Positions 17,273 to 26,700 are shown, counted from the stretch's first letter. The stretch is DNA of 64,000 bases from Bacteroidaceae bacterium (GCA_024688885.1 JAILDV010000010.1:82632-146631); one strand, 5' to 3'. The notes: generated from the sequence alone by a model not told the origin. Made by a program: numbers and translations.

Positions 17273-18477
17273 TCCTTTGTCAATTCAGCATGTGGATAAT
17301 AAAACGACAATATCTCATCATAGGGAAACCCTTGGTCACCCATCACCGCAGCACCAATCTGACACAGTCCCACACCATGCCCCCACCCTTTTCCATGCAG
17401 GGTGAAGCCGTCAGATGTCTTCTCCACCTCAAAAGCAGAAGAATAGAGATGCGAATCGCTCAGCCATTTCCTGATTTCCAATTCCTTGCCCACGGTGACC
17501 GTCCGTTTCTCACCCACCACCTTTAGGGTGATGATGCGACCAGACGCACCACGTTCCTTAGGAACAAGGTCAAGAACACGTCCAAAATCAATGCCTGACT
17601 TCCTCTTAACCAATTCACTCAGTTCCTCCGAGGTGTAATGTACCTCCCATCGGTAGAAATCAGTTGTTTCCTGGTCATAGTTGTTCAGCACCTGCGATAG
17701 AACACGCGTGTCCCTCGTATTGCAATATGGGTCAGGTTTTGCCACCAAATACGGATGACGGATATTCTCCCAACAAGACTCAAAAAACTCCGTCACACCT
17801 CCACAGCATTTCGAGAAACGGGCATCACAAACCTTTCCTTCGTACGTCAACACCAATCCACGGGTAGCCTCAATCGCCTCAACCACCTGCGGATTCGACT
17901 GGCGCGTAATTCCTTGATAGCGCTGGCAATGGTCATCAGCGCACACATCAAACCCCGTATGCGCTTCATTATCATACCATCGGAGGATGTGGTCAGTTGA
18001 CGATTGACAGTTGACAGTTGACAATTGACAGTTATCGTTATCGTTAGGGTTAGAGTTAAGGTTATCGTTATGATTAAGAATGCGCAAGAGCCAGCTGCGC
18101 GAAATGACGGCATGAGCCTTCAAAAGTTCGAGCGAGGCATTGGCACTCATCTCACTACTGATGACGCTGGTCAGATAAGTCTCTACAGGCACCACATTGA
18201 TGGCTCTCACCAGCCCTTCTTCCAACTTCAGCAATAAGGCTCCGCAAAAGGTCTGCTCCTCCTTGCGCTCCCAATGAAAACCGATACCGATAGTCACGTC
18301 CTTCAACGTGAACGTAGCATTCTTTTCAACGGGTACAAAAAGACGCTCGCCAGCAGACGGTGTGAAGCTACATTCCCCCACAAAAGGCTTCTCATCCAGC
18401 ATGTACACCGAATGGAAAACCACGTGTAATTCACGTGCTTTCATGATGCCCACTCTCACACTTCTTTCCTGTCCCAT
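17266..18477 (-). CDS. SpoIID/LytB-domain protein
   Basis: A 403-residue protein with a SpoIID/LytB domain, the family that includes the sporulation peptidoglycan lytic enzyme SpoIID, which acts on glycan strands lacking stem peptides. Hallmarks are ETYLTSVISSEMSANASLELLKAHAVISRSWLL, FDVCADDHCQRYQG, CCGGVTEFFESCW and the end motif GKGWGHGVGLCQIGAA. No signal peptide is visible. Residues ~133-162 (NDNLNSNPNDNDNCQLSTVNC) are encoded by two short repeats (17994-18078). Position between AmpG-like permeases and a sugar enzyme suggests a role in processing cell-wall fragments. Confidence 0.85.
   Translation of the reverse strand: MGQERSVRVGIMKARELHVVFHSVYMLDEKPFVGECSFTPSAGERLFVPVEKNATFTLKDVTIGIGFHWERKEEQTFCGALLLKLEEGLVRAINVVPVETYLTSVISSEMSANASLELLKAHAVISRSWLLRILNHNDNLNSNPNDNDNCQLSTVNCQSSTDHILRWYDNEAHTGFDVCADDHCQRYQGITRQSNPQVVEAIEATRGLVLTYEGKVCDARFSKCCGGVTEFFESCWENIRHPYLVAKPDPYCNTRDTRVLSQVLNNYDQETTDFYRWEVHYTSEELSELVKRKSGIDFGRVLDLVPKERGASGRIITLKVVGEKRTVTVGKELEIRKWLSDSHLYSSAFEVEKTSDGFTLHGKGWGHGVGLCQIGAAVMGDQGFPYDEILSFYYPHAELTKEW
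17994..18078 (-). repeat. Two adjacent simple repeats inside the SpoIID gene
   Basis: 17994-18033 holds CAGTTGACA-type units (the reverse of the rsmF/dapL-purF family) and 18031-18078 holds GTTATC/GTTAGG units. Both are read in frame without stops. Confidence 0.8.
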
Positions 18478-18510
18478 ATTGCCAACTTAAACACACCTCT
18501 GTGCTCATCA

Positions 18511-21018
18511 CTATTTACCACCTTCAATTTTCTTTACAATCTTGGCCTCCTCTTCTGGCGTGATGCCACATTCCTGAATGATGGATTTAGCCAAGTCCGC
18601 ATTCATCTTGTCGTAGTCACACTTACGAGGGGTTATCAGCATGCCTCCCATATCAAGGGCACCTGGACTTACCAGCACCTGCTCATTCCCCTCCTTAAAA
18701 TAGCAATCAGGACGGTGTTTTGTACGTGGAATAATTACACTGACAACACGCTCATCCCCTTCCGTTGCACCCGATTGCGACCACGCCATGACATTCATCA
18801 TCGGTTCCGTTTCACCTTCCCGCACAGGAAGAGAACGATACACTTTCTCGAACAATAGTTTGTTAGCCTGAGGTGTGCGGGTGATAATGACGAAGCCCGG
18901 GCAGAGATAGTTTTGGAGACAGAACACACCCATGCTGCAAGCCGCCAGACACCTAGTATTAGCCTCCACACGCTCATCCTCACCGACAGGCAAGATGCAA
19001 GAAAGATGAGGCTGATATAAATCACGCCAATCACGCTCCAATGGAACCACACCCCGACTGCCTGCTTGGAAATGCATGTGGTCAGGGGCGCTTGCACCGC
19101 ACAAAGGACCATTATAGAAGACAAACATATCCTTCAACTGCATGGCAATCTTCATCATGTCTTCGTAATGCTCCAAAATCTGCTGTTTACGATGGTGCCT
19201 CAACGGAATGGTGAAGTGTTTAGGAAGAATTGGATTAGGATTGAGCAACAGATAATACCTCTTCAGCAGCGGGCTACTGATTTGCTCCTCCGGTCGGTTC
19301 GCTTCACAAAGGAAACATGGGCGTTGTTTGAGGGTTGCTGCGTCCACCTTCGCACCAGTCGACACGATACGAGCAGGATTATATTGTGCCGACAGACGGC
19401 ATCCGTCCATTTCCATTTCCGACACCGACACGTCGTTCAAATGCTCATAGTTCTCACGGGCGTTTTTCCAGATGGGCAATTGTGCCTCAAACAGTTTGTT
19501 GGCAATGTCATCACTCACACAGCCCTGCCAATATTCATTCAATCGTTGGCGACCAATGATTTCAATGGCACGGATACTATCCTTGTAATTATTATTGCGC
19601 GTCACCTGTTCGGGAGTCAGCGACGCATCACTATTACCCTCCCAACGGCGGCACAAATACAGTTCATCATAGATTCTGCCAATCTTATACTTGCGACTGA
19701 AAGCCAAGCCCACCGCATAGTCCTCGCCATAAGACGTGTTCGGCATGCCAATCTCCCGAAGCATTGGAGTAAAAAATGCACGTGGAGCACCCAAACCATT
19801 GATTCGTAATGCATTATTACGACCATTATCAGGTGTCCACTCACGATGGTCAATCAACCCTGGAGGCAATGTTTCCAATTGGAAGTTGCACATTCGATAA
19901 GAACCTATCACCATGGCACAACGTTCCTCATAGAACTTGTCCACGATGCGCTGCAAGGTATCCGTACCACTATACAAATCATCGCTATCCAACTGGATGG
20001 CAAAGCGTCCGCACCGCTCATCGTTGAAAGCAAGGCTCCAGCACCCACCTATGCCCAAATCTTTCCGCGTCGGAACAATATGCACCACACGGGAGTCTTC
20101 AGCAACTAATTTCTGAATGACTTCCGTTGTACCATCCGTTGAAAGATTGTCCACTACCATCACGTTAAACTCAAAGGATGCACGCTGTGACAAAGCACTC
20201 CTGATAGCATCCTCAATCGTCTTCACACGGTTTCTCACTGGAATGATGACTGACGCTTCTCGTTCAAAGTCGCAGCGTTCAACCGATACATCCACAATGC
20301 TTTCGGGTTCAATATAAGCGCCTATCAGCTTAAGGTGTTTCGTACACACCAGTTCGCGTTCCCTCTGCACGTCTCGATTACGTGGATTCACATAATCAAA
20401 TTGTTTCTCCCCACTCGTGCGCAAATCCAATTCTTCCTCCGTGTAGAGCAATTCACCGATATGGAACAAATCCGTCTGGGGCTTTCTGCGCAAACAGAAC
20501 AACTGCACGTCATACCAGCCCGAATACTTGTAATCCTCATTCGGAAAAACATTCACATACTCCTGTAACATGGAGGCTTTGAACAGCATGACCGAACCAA
20601 AATCGAAGTCATCGCGTATGCTGCCTTGGGAAGTATTTAGAGTGGGATATTTCATCGTTTCACCATTCTTCACCACATAGCGGTCTGCATACACCACGGA
20701 GGAGTCCACACTGCTTGCCACCGACCACATACGGTATATAGCGCGATAGCCAAAAGTGATGGAAGTATTTGCTGTACACACAAGTGCATATTGAGCACGC
20801 AACGCGTCGGTTATCTTCTTAATGGTCATGGAGCTGCGGTAATCATCCACCCGAATCACCTCACACCCCTCGAACGGGCAGGGTTCGTCTCCCCCCAACA
20901 ACACATAAATCTTGCTCACCAGCGGCTCATCTTTCAACTGTTTCAATGTAACCGCTGTTGTCTCTGCATCGGCATAGAGCACAAACGCATCTATCGCCGA
21001 ATTAATATTGCCTTTCAT
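18511..21018 (-). CDS. Fusion of GT2 glycosyltransferase and HIT-like DUF4922 domain
   Basis: An 835-residue cytosolic protein with three parts. Residues ~1-220 look like a degenerate GT-A fold. Residues ~255-490 are a family 2 glycosyltransferase (ASVIIPVRNRVKTIEDAI, VVDNLSTDGT, and the metal-binding FAIQLDSDDL). Residues ~515-830 match the Bacteroidetes DUF4922 type: RPCFLCEANRP, then GASAPDHMHFQAG, an H-x-H-x-Q motif like that of HIT/GalT nucleotidyl-transfer enzymes. So it may both transfer a sugar and move a nucleotide to or from a sugar phosphate; no direct proof. First gene of an operon with SpoIID and AmpG-like genes. Confidence 0.75.
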   Translation of the reverse strand: MKGNINSAIDAFVLYADAETTAVTLKQLKDEPLVSKIYVLLGGDEPCPFEGCEVIRVDDYRSSMTIKKITDALRAQYALVCTANTSITFGYRAIYRMWSVASSVDSSVVYADRYVVKNGETMKYPTLNTSQGSIRDDFDFGSVMLFKASMLQEYVNVFPNEDYKYSGWYDVQLFCLRRKPQTDLFHIGELLYTEEELDLRTSGEKQFDYVNPRNRDVQRERELVCTKHLKLIGAYIEPESIVDVSVERCDFEREASVIIPVRNRVKTIEDAIRSALSQRASFEFNVMVVDNLSTDGTTEVIQKLVAEDSRVVHIVPTRKDLGIGGCWSLAFNDERCGRFAIQLDSDDLYSGTDTLQRIVDKFYEERCAMVIGSYRMCNFQLETLPPGLIDHREWTPDNGRNNALRINGLGAPRAFFTPMLREIGMPNTSYGEDYAVGLAFSRKYKIGRIYDELYLCRRWEGNSDASLTPEQVTRNNNYKDSIRAIEIIGRQRLNEYWQGCVSDDIANKLFEAQLPIWKNARENYEHLNDVSVSEMEMDGCRLSAQYNPARIVSTGAKVDAATLKQRPCFLCEANRPEEQISSPLLKRYYLLLNPNPILPKHFTIPLRHHRKQQILEHYEDMMKIAMQLKDMFVFYNGPLCGASAPDHMHFQAGSRGVVPLERDWRDLYQPHLSCILPVGEDERVEANTRCLAACSMGVFCLQNYLCPGFVIITRTPQANKLLFEKVYRSLPVREGETEPMMNVMAWSQSGATEGDERVVSVIIPRTKHRPDCYFKEGNEQVLVSPGALDMGGMLITPRKCDYDKMNADLAKSIIQECGITPEEEAKIVKKIEGGK

Positions 21019-21041
21019 ATTGTAATATTATTAGTTGCTTG

Positions 21042-21049
21042 CAAAGGTA
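21042..21049 (-). promoter_or_regulatory. -7 promoter box of the GT2/SpoIID/MFS operon
   Basis: TACCTTTG on the minus strand, 23 bp before the ATG at 21018. Confidence 0.65.
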
Positions 21050-21174
21050 AGAAATAAAAGCGAAAATTAAAAACTAAAACACAAAAACTAAAAATAAAAG
21101 GATTTTTTTACAGAATAATAGTCTTTGTCGCCGAAACTTTTAATTATTAGCTTTTAGTTATTAGTTATTTTCCG

Positions 21175-21182
21175 TACCTTTG
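21175..21182 (+). promoter_or_regulatory. -7 promoter box of the queuosine operon
   Basis: TACCTTTG. Transcription would start near 21189, so the leader consists almost entirely of the three preQ1-like modules. Confidence 0.7.
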
Positions 21183-21201
21183 CACCCGATTTGCAAAAAT
21201 C

Positions 21202-21291
21202 CGAGTGCCTGAACACCTCGTAAAAACAGGCGTGTACCAGACAACCACGTTAAAAACCAGCGAGTGCTTGACAAACCTCGTAAAAAACAAG
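21202..21291 (+). ncRNA. Three tandem preQ1-I-like riboswitch modules
   Basis: Three ~30-nt modules abut. Module 1 (21202-21231): stem CGAG/CTCG, 11-nt loop TGCCTGAACAC, tail TAAAAACAGGC, loop-tail pairing GCCTG (21207-21211) with CAGGC (21227-21231). Module 2 (21231-21260): stem CGTG/CACG and tail TTAAAAACCAG, but no clear loop-tail pairing. Module 3 (21261-21291): stem CGAG/CTCG, pairing CTTG (21267-21270) with CAAG (21288-21291). Stem, loop ending ACAC-like, A-rich tail and H-type pseudoknot fit preQ1 class I. Stem and pseudoknot bases covary between copies. Module 3's tail runs to 5 nt before the yhhQ AUG, so ligand could hide the ribosome site. Confidence 0.75.
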
Positions 21292-21296
21292 AACAA

Positions 21297-22046
21297 ATGA
21301 ATAACGTAGAAACAAAAGTTTACCCAAACAAGCAGGTAAGCGTTTCCTTCATGATTGCAGGAATCGTGTTCTGTATCTGCCTTGTAGCATCCAATCTTCT
21401 CGAAACCAAAGTATTCCGTGCATGGGGTTCCATCACATTGACCTGCGGTTTCTTAGTTTTCCCCATTTCTTACATCCTCAACGACGTCATAGCCGAAGTA
21501 TGGGGCTATCGCAAAGCCAGACTCATCATTTGGCTGGGCTTTCTCATGAACTTTTTCGTTGTAGGCTTAGGAGGCATTGCCTGCGCACTTCCTGCAGCCG
21601 TAGAGGGTAGCGACGATGCCTTTAAACAGGTGTTTGCTTTTGCCCCCCAGGTAGCTGTGGCAAGTTTGCTCGCTTTCATCGTCGGTTCCTTCCTTAATGC
21701 CTTGGTGATGAGCAAAATGAAAATGGCAGACCGCCACAAGGGGAAATTCGAATTTCACTTCTCCATAAGAGCCGTCCTTTCCACGCTTGTTGGTGAGAGT
21801 GCCGATTCCCTCATTTTCTTCCCCTTGGCATTCTATGCCCTCCCCTATCTTTTTATGGGTGAGCCTCAACTGCCCTTGCCCATCATGCTTGAACTGATGA
21901 TTACACAAGTCGTTGCCAAAACACTCTACGAAATCATTGTATTGCCCATCACCATCCAAGTGGTCAAGTTCGTGAAAAGATTCGACCACACTGACGTATA
22001 CGATGAGAACATCAGCTACAGTGCATTCAAAATCAGCGAAATCTAA
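21297..22046 (+). CDS. yhhQ: Queuosine precursor transporter
   Basis: A 249-residue inner-membrane protein of the YhhQ/VUT-1 (ECF-like) family, with about six helices and hallmark stretches ILNDVIAEVWGYRKAR, VGESADSLIFFPLAF and TLYEIIVLPIT. It imports queuosine precursors such as preQ0/preQ1. Adjacent queF and the preQ1-like leader support this. The ATG at 21297 is chosen; an in-frame GTG at 21264 lies inside the third riboswitch module. 21 bp separate it from queF. Confidence 0.92.
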   Translation: MNNVETKVYPNKQVSVSFMIAGIVFCICLVASNLLETKVFRAWGSITLTCGFLVFPISYILNDVIAEVWGYRKARLIIWLGFLMNFFVVGLGGIACALPAAVEGSDDAFKQVFAFAPQVAVASLLAFIVGSFLNALVMSKMKMADRHKGKFEFHFSIRAVLSTLVGESADSLIFFPLAFYALPYLFMGEPQLPLPIMLELMITQVVAKTLYEIIVLPITIQVVKFVKRFDHTDVYDENISYSAFKISEI

Positions 22047-22067
22047 CAACAATCAATTTGTACGACT

Positions 22068-22535
22068 ATGGAAAAAATGCGTGAAAACGAGGGTTTACAA
22101 TCTCTCGGCAAAAAAACAGAATACCGTCAGGACTATGCTCCTGAGGTGTTGGAAACCTTCCAAAATAAGCACCCGGAAAACGACTACTGGGTACAATTCA
22201 ACTGCCCTGAGTTCACCTCTTTGTGTCCCATTACAGGACAGCCCGATTTCGCTGAAATCCGCATCTCATATCTGCCCGACCAGCGTATGGTGGAGAGCAA
22301 GTCGCTCAAGCTCTATCTCTTCTCCTTCCGCAACCACGGAGATTTCCATGAAGATTGTGTGAACATCATCATGAAAGACCTCATCAAATTGATGGATCCC
22401 AAGTACATCGAGGTCACTGGCATCTTCACACCTCGTGGCGGCATCAGCATCTATCCATACGCCAACTACGGACGTCCAGGCACCAAGTATGAAGAACTGG
22501 CAAACTTCCGACTCATGAACCACAACATGAAGTAA
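22068..22535 (+). CDS. queF: NADPH-dependent preQ0 reductase
   Basis: Reduces the nitrile preQ0 to the amine preQ1 in queuosine synthesis, a tunnelling-fold enzyme. The 155 residues match the short type I form. The catalytic Cys is in [11 protein letters not shown] and the QueF motif appears as [15 protein letters not shown]; the partner Glu/His lie in FHEDCVN. Co-transcribed with yhhQ. It converges on the B12 operon, 18 bp from its last gene. Confidence 0.95.
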   Translation: MEKMRENEGLQSLGKKTEYRQDYAPEVLETFQNKHPENDYWVQFNCPEFTSLCPITGQPDFAEIRISYLPDQRMVESKSLKLYLFSFRNHGDFHEDCVNIIMKDLIKLMDPKYIEVTGIFTPRGGISIYPYANYGRPGTKYEELANFRLMNHNMK

Positions 22536-22553
22536 GTCGAAAGGGACATTTGG

Positions 22554-23552
22554 TCACTTACGCCGCAAGATGATGTAGAGAATGACGGGAGCACCCATGA
22601 TGGGGGTGATGGCATTAAGAGGAATGACGGTAGTGGGTGGCAAAGTACAAAGGAGATTGCACAAAAGTGCCAGTACAGCACCAGTAAGCATGGTGACGGG
22701 CAGGAGCACACGATGGTTGGAAGTGCCAAGCAGAAGGAATGCCACATGGGGAGTGGCGAGTCCAAGGAAAGCAACAGGACCGCAATAGGCAGTGATGACA
22801 GCCGTAAGCAAGCCTGTAGCGAGGAGGAGCAGATTGCGTGTGCGTTGGATGTTCACACCAAGATTGACAGCATAGTGCTCGCCTAAAAGAATAGCATTCA
22901 GTGGCTTGATGAGCAACAATGCCAACACCAATCCCATCACACATAAAGTGGCGAAAATAGGCATTTGCTTCATGGAAACGCTGTTGAAGTTACCCATGCC
23001 CCAAATAAGGAAACTCTGGATATTCTCGACTGAGGCGAGGAAATTGAGCAGAGAAATGACGGAGGAAGTGATATAGCCCATCATGATACCAGTGATGAGC
23101 AACATGAGGTTGTTCTTGAGAAGGGAAGAGAAAAGCAAGAGGAGTCCCATGATGAGCAGGGAACCGAGGAATGCCGCTCCCACAATGGCAAGGTAACCGC
23201 TCCAAGAATAAAGCCCTGCCGTAATGGTGCCGCCAAAAGAGAGCATGACGATTGCCACACCAAGATTGGCACCTGATGAGATACCGAGAATAGAAGGACC
23301 CGCAAGAGGGTTATGAAAAGATGTCTGCAAGAGGAGACCTGCCGTAGCGAGTCCCGCACCTGCCAACATAGCAGTGAGTGCAGTAGGCAGTCGGGAACCC
23401 AAAATAATGTAGGAAATGGCATCGTTGGTGGAACTTCCATGCAAGAGCGTCTTCACCACATCGGTAGCGTCGATATGGACGGAACCCAAAAAGATGTTGA
23501 GGATAAATAGTGCAACAACACCCAGAACCAAGAGACTGACACGTACTTTCAT
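22554..23552 (-). CDS. btuC: BtuC-like ABC permease for cobalamin (FecCD family)
   Basis: A 332-residue inner-membrane permease with about ten helices and FecCD landmarks (AGAGLATAGLLLQTSFHNPLAGPSILG, YCGPVAFLGLATPH). It would carry B12 from the binding protein at 23564 into the cytoplasm. Last gene of the B12 operon. No ATP-binding subunit follows; the next gene is queF on the other strand, so the ATPase must be encoded elsewhere. Iron-siderophore transport is an alternative by sequence, but the BtuB/BtuG neighbours favour B12. Confidence 0.85.
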   Translation of the reverse strand: MKVRVSLLVLGVVALFILNIFLGSVHIDATDVVKTLLHGSSTNDAISYIILGSRLPTALTAMLAGAGLATAGLLLQTSFHNPLAGPSILGISSGANLGVAIVMLSFGGTITAGLYSWSGYLAIVGAAFLGSLLIMGLLLLFSSLLKNNLMLLITGIMMGYITSSVISLLNFLASVENIQSFLIWGMGNFNSVSMKQMPIFATLCVMGLVLALLLIKPLNAILLGEHYAVNLGVNIQRTRNLLLLATGLLTAVITAYCGPVAFLGLATPHVAFLLLGTSNHRVLLPVTMLTGAVLALLCNLLCTLPPTTVIPLNAITPIMGAPVILYIILRRK

Positions 23553-23563
23553 ATCATTCTTAT

Positions 23564-24670
23564 CTACTTCAATTTTTCATAGAAATACATGGGCTCATGG
23601 AGCTGTACTTCCGGGTGGGTGATTTGAATGATGTCGGAGAGCATGCGGTCAGGATGGAAGGGAGAACGTTCGTAGAAGAAAGATGTGCGAGTGTTGCAGC
23701 CCCATACATTGCCTTTCTTGAAAGCGTCAAAACGACGATAGACATCGACTTCAGCACCCAACTGAGCAAGAGTCATGGTCTCATCTGAGTCATATCGCAT
23801 CAACCAGATGTCGGCATTGTGGGCAGTGGCATAGACCTGCTCAACTGATAGAGGCACAGAGCCACTCTGCTTATATTCGGGGAAGGCTGTCTGTGCGCCC
23901 GCATCAGCATAGAGTTGTCCGATAGTGCTGTGTACACCAGGCTGATACCAAACATTGCCATATAGTTCTTCGGAGAGAATGCGTGGACGTTTATCGGAGT
24001 TCTTGACCAATGCGCTCAGACTGTCATAGCGTGCCACCAGTGCCTCAAACATGGCATTCGCTTCTTTTTCCTTTCCAAACAAAATGCCGTAGAACTTCAT
24101 CCATTCAGCACGTCCCAATGCAGTAGATTCCATATATTCGGCACACTCGATGATGGGCATGCCGAGTTGTCCCAATTTGTCATGTCCCGTGTTGCTCTCG
24201 AAAGGGGACACCAGCATGGCATCGGGGCGCAGTTGAATAATGCGTTCCTGATTGGGCGACATACCATTCCCGCAATCCACCACATCTTTGGTGAGTCCAT
24301 GGATATACTCCTTCTCACACACACCTCCAATACTCTCTTCCATACCCAGTTCGCAGATGAATCCGCAATGCACAGCAGTGAAAACGAGCGCATTCTTGAG
24401 GGGTGTTTTGATGACAGGCGCACCCCCCTCATAGGGAGGAACGGCATCGGGGTCAGATGTCAGGATGTATGAACCCAACAGCCCTTCACCCCATGGGTTG
24501 GTAAGTTTCACCTCCACCACATTGTCGCCATAGCGCACCATGGTGATGTTCTTGGCATAGCGCATGGGGATGGTGTCACCTTCACCTTGGAGGGGAGAAG
24601 AGGTTCCACCACCTCTACAAGCACATAGCAGCAAGAGCACACAAAGGAATGAGAAGAGATTCTTTTTCAT
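23564..24670 (-). CDS. btuF: BtuF-like substrate-binding lipoprotein
   Basis: A 368-residue lipoprotein (LLLCACRGG lipobox) of the helical-backbone binding-protein family, with GMSPNQERIIQLRPDAMLVSPFES and IIECAEYMESTALGRAEWMKFYGILFGKE. It should carry cobamide across the periplasm to the BtuC-like permease 11 bp downstream. Shortly after the lipobox the segment SPLQGEGD is encoded by CCTTGGAGGGGAG, which resembles the C-rich repeat family found inside pyrG; this may be another small insertion. Confidence 0.82.
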   Translation of the reverse strand: MKKNLFSFLCVLLLLCACRGGGTSSPLQGEGDTIPMRYAKNITMVRYGDNVVEVKLTNPWGEGLLGSYILTSDPDAVPPYEGGAPVIKTPLKNALVFTAVHCGFICELGMEESIGGVCEKEYIHGLTKDVVDCGNGMSPNQERIIQLRPDAMLVSPFESNTGHDKLGQLGMPIIECAEYMESTALGRAEWMKFYGILFGKEKEANAMFEALVARYDSLSALVKNSDKRPRILSEELYGNVWYQPGVHSTIGQLYADAGAQTAFPEYKQSGSVPLSVEQVYATAHNADIWLMRYDSDETMTLAQLGAEVDVYRRFDAFKKGNVWGCNTRTSFFYERSPFHPDRMLSDIIQITHPEVQLHEPMYFYEKLK

Positions 24671-24695
24671 TTCAAATAGTCGTTTAACTATATAG

Positions 24696-26693
24696 CTATA
24701 GTTTGATTGTCAGGTAGATTTCGTAGTTACGACGAGGCATTGGACGCGACAGGACCGTGACGTATCGTGTGGAATAGAGATTGTTGCATACTCCTTTAAC
24801 GGCACACTCGACATGCCGCCATCGGAACGTCTTCTCCAGGGAGATATCCGTCATGTAGTATGGTTTCAGACGCCCCGTGATATAGTTGACCTCGTTGCTG
24901 GTGGTGGTGTAGCGTTCGGAATAATGGCACCATTGGTACGCAAGTGTCCATGTACGCCATTGGAGACGTGCATTGACATTTGCCGAGGTTTTAGGCACAT
25001 AGCAAAGTTGTTTGCCGTAACTGGCATCATTGTCATTCACCTGCTCACCCACATTCTTTGAGGGTGTCCATGCGAAGTTGGCTGCGAGCGTCAGTTTCAG
25101 TGCTTTAGCCATCAGCCAGCTCCCCTCCACCGAACTTTCCAAACCATAGTTGTGCACTTTCTTCACGTTAGAGGGCTCCCAAAACCCCTTCGTGTTTGGT
25201 GTCCACAGAATCCAGTCGTGGATGTGGGAGTCAAAGGCTGTGACGTTTCCCCTCAAAGTCCAGTGTTTTTTCTGCACCGCAAATTCCACACCAGCATCAT
25301 AAGTGAAACCTTTTTCAGGTGAGAGGTCGGGATTGCCACCAGGCTGGAAATAGAGGTCATCCATGCTCGGATAGCGGTAATTACGAGCCACGGAGGCTTT
25401 CAGCACGAGATTCCATGGTTTCCAAAGAATCACATCAGCAAACAAGGCAGGGATAGGTGCCACCCAATCGTCTTTGTAGATTTCTTCACGCACCACTGCT
25501 GCCAAGGAAAAGGCATCAAGGGGGCGCCAACGAGCCTGCACGTTCACCGTGTACTCAGGTCTCCCTTTATCGAAATTCTTCCCAATGTGGAAGGGACTAC
25601 GGTCATTGCTCTTCACATGATGATAGTAGAAATCAGCTCCACCCATCAGCATGAAGCGTGAAGACAGCATCCAATCTGCATGGGCTAAAAGGAAAGCCGT
25701 ATTGGAAAAACTCCGTGAATTCGTGATGGACGTGTGTGCTTCCTGACGCGTGGTGTAGTATTCATACCCCACATCAGAATACGAATAGCCACCTTTCACA
25801 GACAGGGCTGTCTGGTCACCCCGCCTGTCCCATTGCAAGACACTGCGCAACGTATTATATTTCTGTTCATTCTTGAAATCGCTGTCATCTTTGTAATCGA
25901 CGCTCAAGAAAGGAAGTCCTCGCTTGGAGTGGGTGTACCACAGAAATGCTTTCAGGTTATCGGTTTCAGACGCCTTGTAATACAATTCCTGCAAGACATG
26001 AAAGTCATCGAAATAGCCGCTTTTATTCCGCTCCTCTGGATGGTAGGAACGTAGCCAATTCCCCTCGGCATCGTACACATCGGTTTTCTTGTCAAGGTTG
26101 GTGTATTTGTAGTCGTTGTCAGCCGTGGAATAGACGATACGGGTAGAGGAAGACAGACGGTCATTGGCATAGTTCAGCCGTAGAAAATCATCATAAGTGC
26201 CGAAAGAACCGATGCCCTGTACAAACTGCACGCCCCACCCTCTCTTTTCAACGGGTTTGTTCACCATCTCGACAGCGCCCCCCAGACCGCCGCCCAGCAA
26301 GTTGATGGAAGATGCCCCGTGATAAAGGTTCGCCTCGTCGATGAAATAAGCAGGGACGGTGGAGAAATCAAGGGTGCCGAGCATGGGCGAATTGATGCGC
26401 ATGCCGTTCCATGTCACTTGTGTGTGGGATGGCGACGTGCCACGGAATTCGACAAGTGATTCTGTAGCACGCCCATAACTCTTCACAAACACGGTGGAAT
26501 GCTTCGACAGAATGTCTGCCATGGACAAGGAGATGTTGTCGTGGAGCGTCAGCGTGTCCAGTTTCGTCATCTCCACCCCCACATCCTTGAGACGGCGATG
26601 TGCCACCACCTGAACATTGTCCAGATGCACATCCTCTTGAGCCAGCAAAGGCAGAGGGAGCATCAAGGATAATATGGAGCATAACCACCGCAT
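24696..26693 (-). CDS. btuB: BtuB-like TonB-dependent receptor
   Basis: A 665-residue outer-membrane receptor: signal peptide MRWLCSILSLMLPLPLLA, plug domain (~30-150; SMADILSKHSTVFVKSYG, FRGTSPSHTQVTWNGMRIN, GGGLGGAVEMVNKP) and a 22-strand barrel ending in YEIYLTIKL. It would import cobamides using TonB energy. The start at 26693 gives a clean signal peptide; an ATG at 26732 would overlap the upstream gene by 32 bases. Surface partners BtuG-like and DUF4465 are in the same operon. Confidence 0.85.
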   Translation of the reverse strand: MRWLCSILSLMLPLPLLAQEDVHLDNVQVVAHRRLKDVGVEMTKLDTLTLHDNISLSMADILSKHSTVFVKSYGRATESLVEFRGTSPSHTQVTWNGMRINSPMLGTLDFSTVPAYFIDEANLYHGASSINLLGGGLGGAVEMVNKPVEKRGWGVQFVQGIGSFGTYDDFLRLNYANDRLSSSTRIVYSTADNDYKYTNLDKKTDVYDAEGNWLRSYHPEERNKSGYFDDFHVLQELYYKASETDNLKAFLWYTHSKRGLPFLSVDYKDDSDFKNEQKYNTLRSVLQWDRRGDQTALSVKGGYSYSDVGYEYYTTRQEAHTSITNSRSFSNTAFLLAHADWMLSSRFMLMGGADFYYHHVKSNDRSPFHIGKNFDKGRPEYTVNVQARWRPLDAFSLAAVVREEIYKDDWVAPIPALFADVILWKPWNLVLKASVARNYRYPSMDDLYFQPGGNPDLSPEKGFTYDAGVEFAVQKKHWTLRGNVTAFDSHIHDWILWTPNTKGFWEPSNVKKVHNYGLESSVEGSWLMAKALKLTLAANFAWTPSKNVGEQVNDNDASYGKQLCYVPKTSANVNARLQWRTWTLAYQWCHYSERYTTTSNEVNYITGRLKPYYMTDISLEKTFRWRHVECAVKGVCNNLYSTRYVTVLSRPMPRRNYEIYLTIKL

Positions 26694-26700
26694 ACGGCTT

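Noticed and set aside
22536..22553. Terminator between queF and btuC
   Set aside because: The 18-bp gap has no stem with a T-run.
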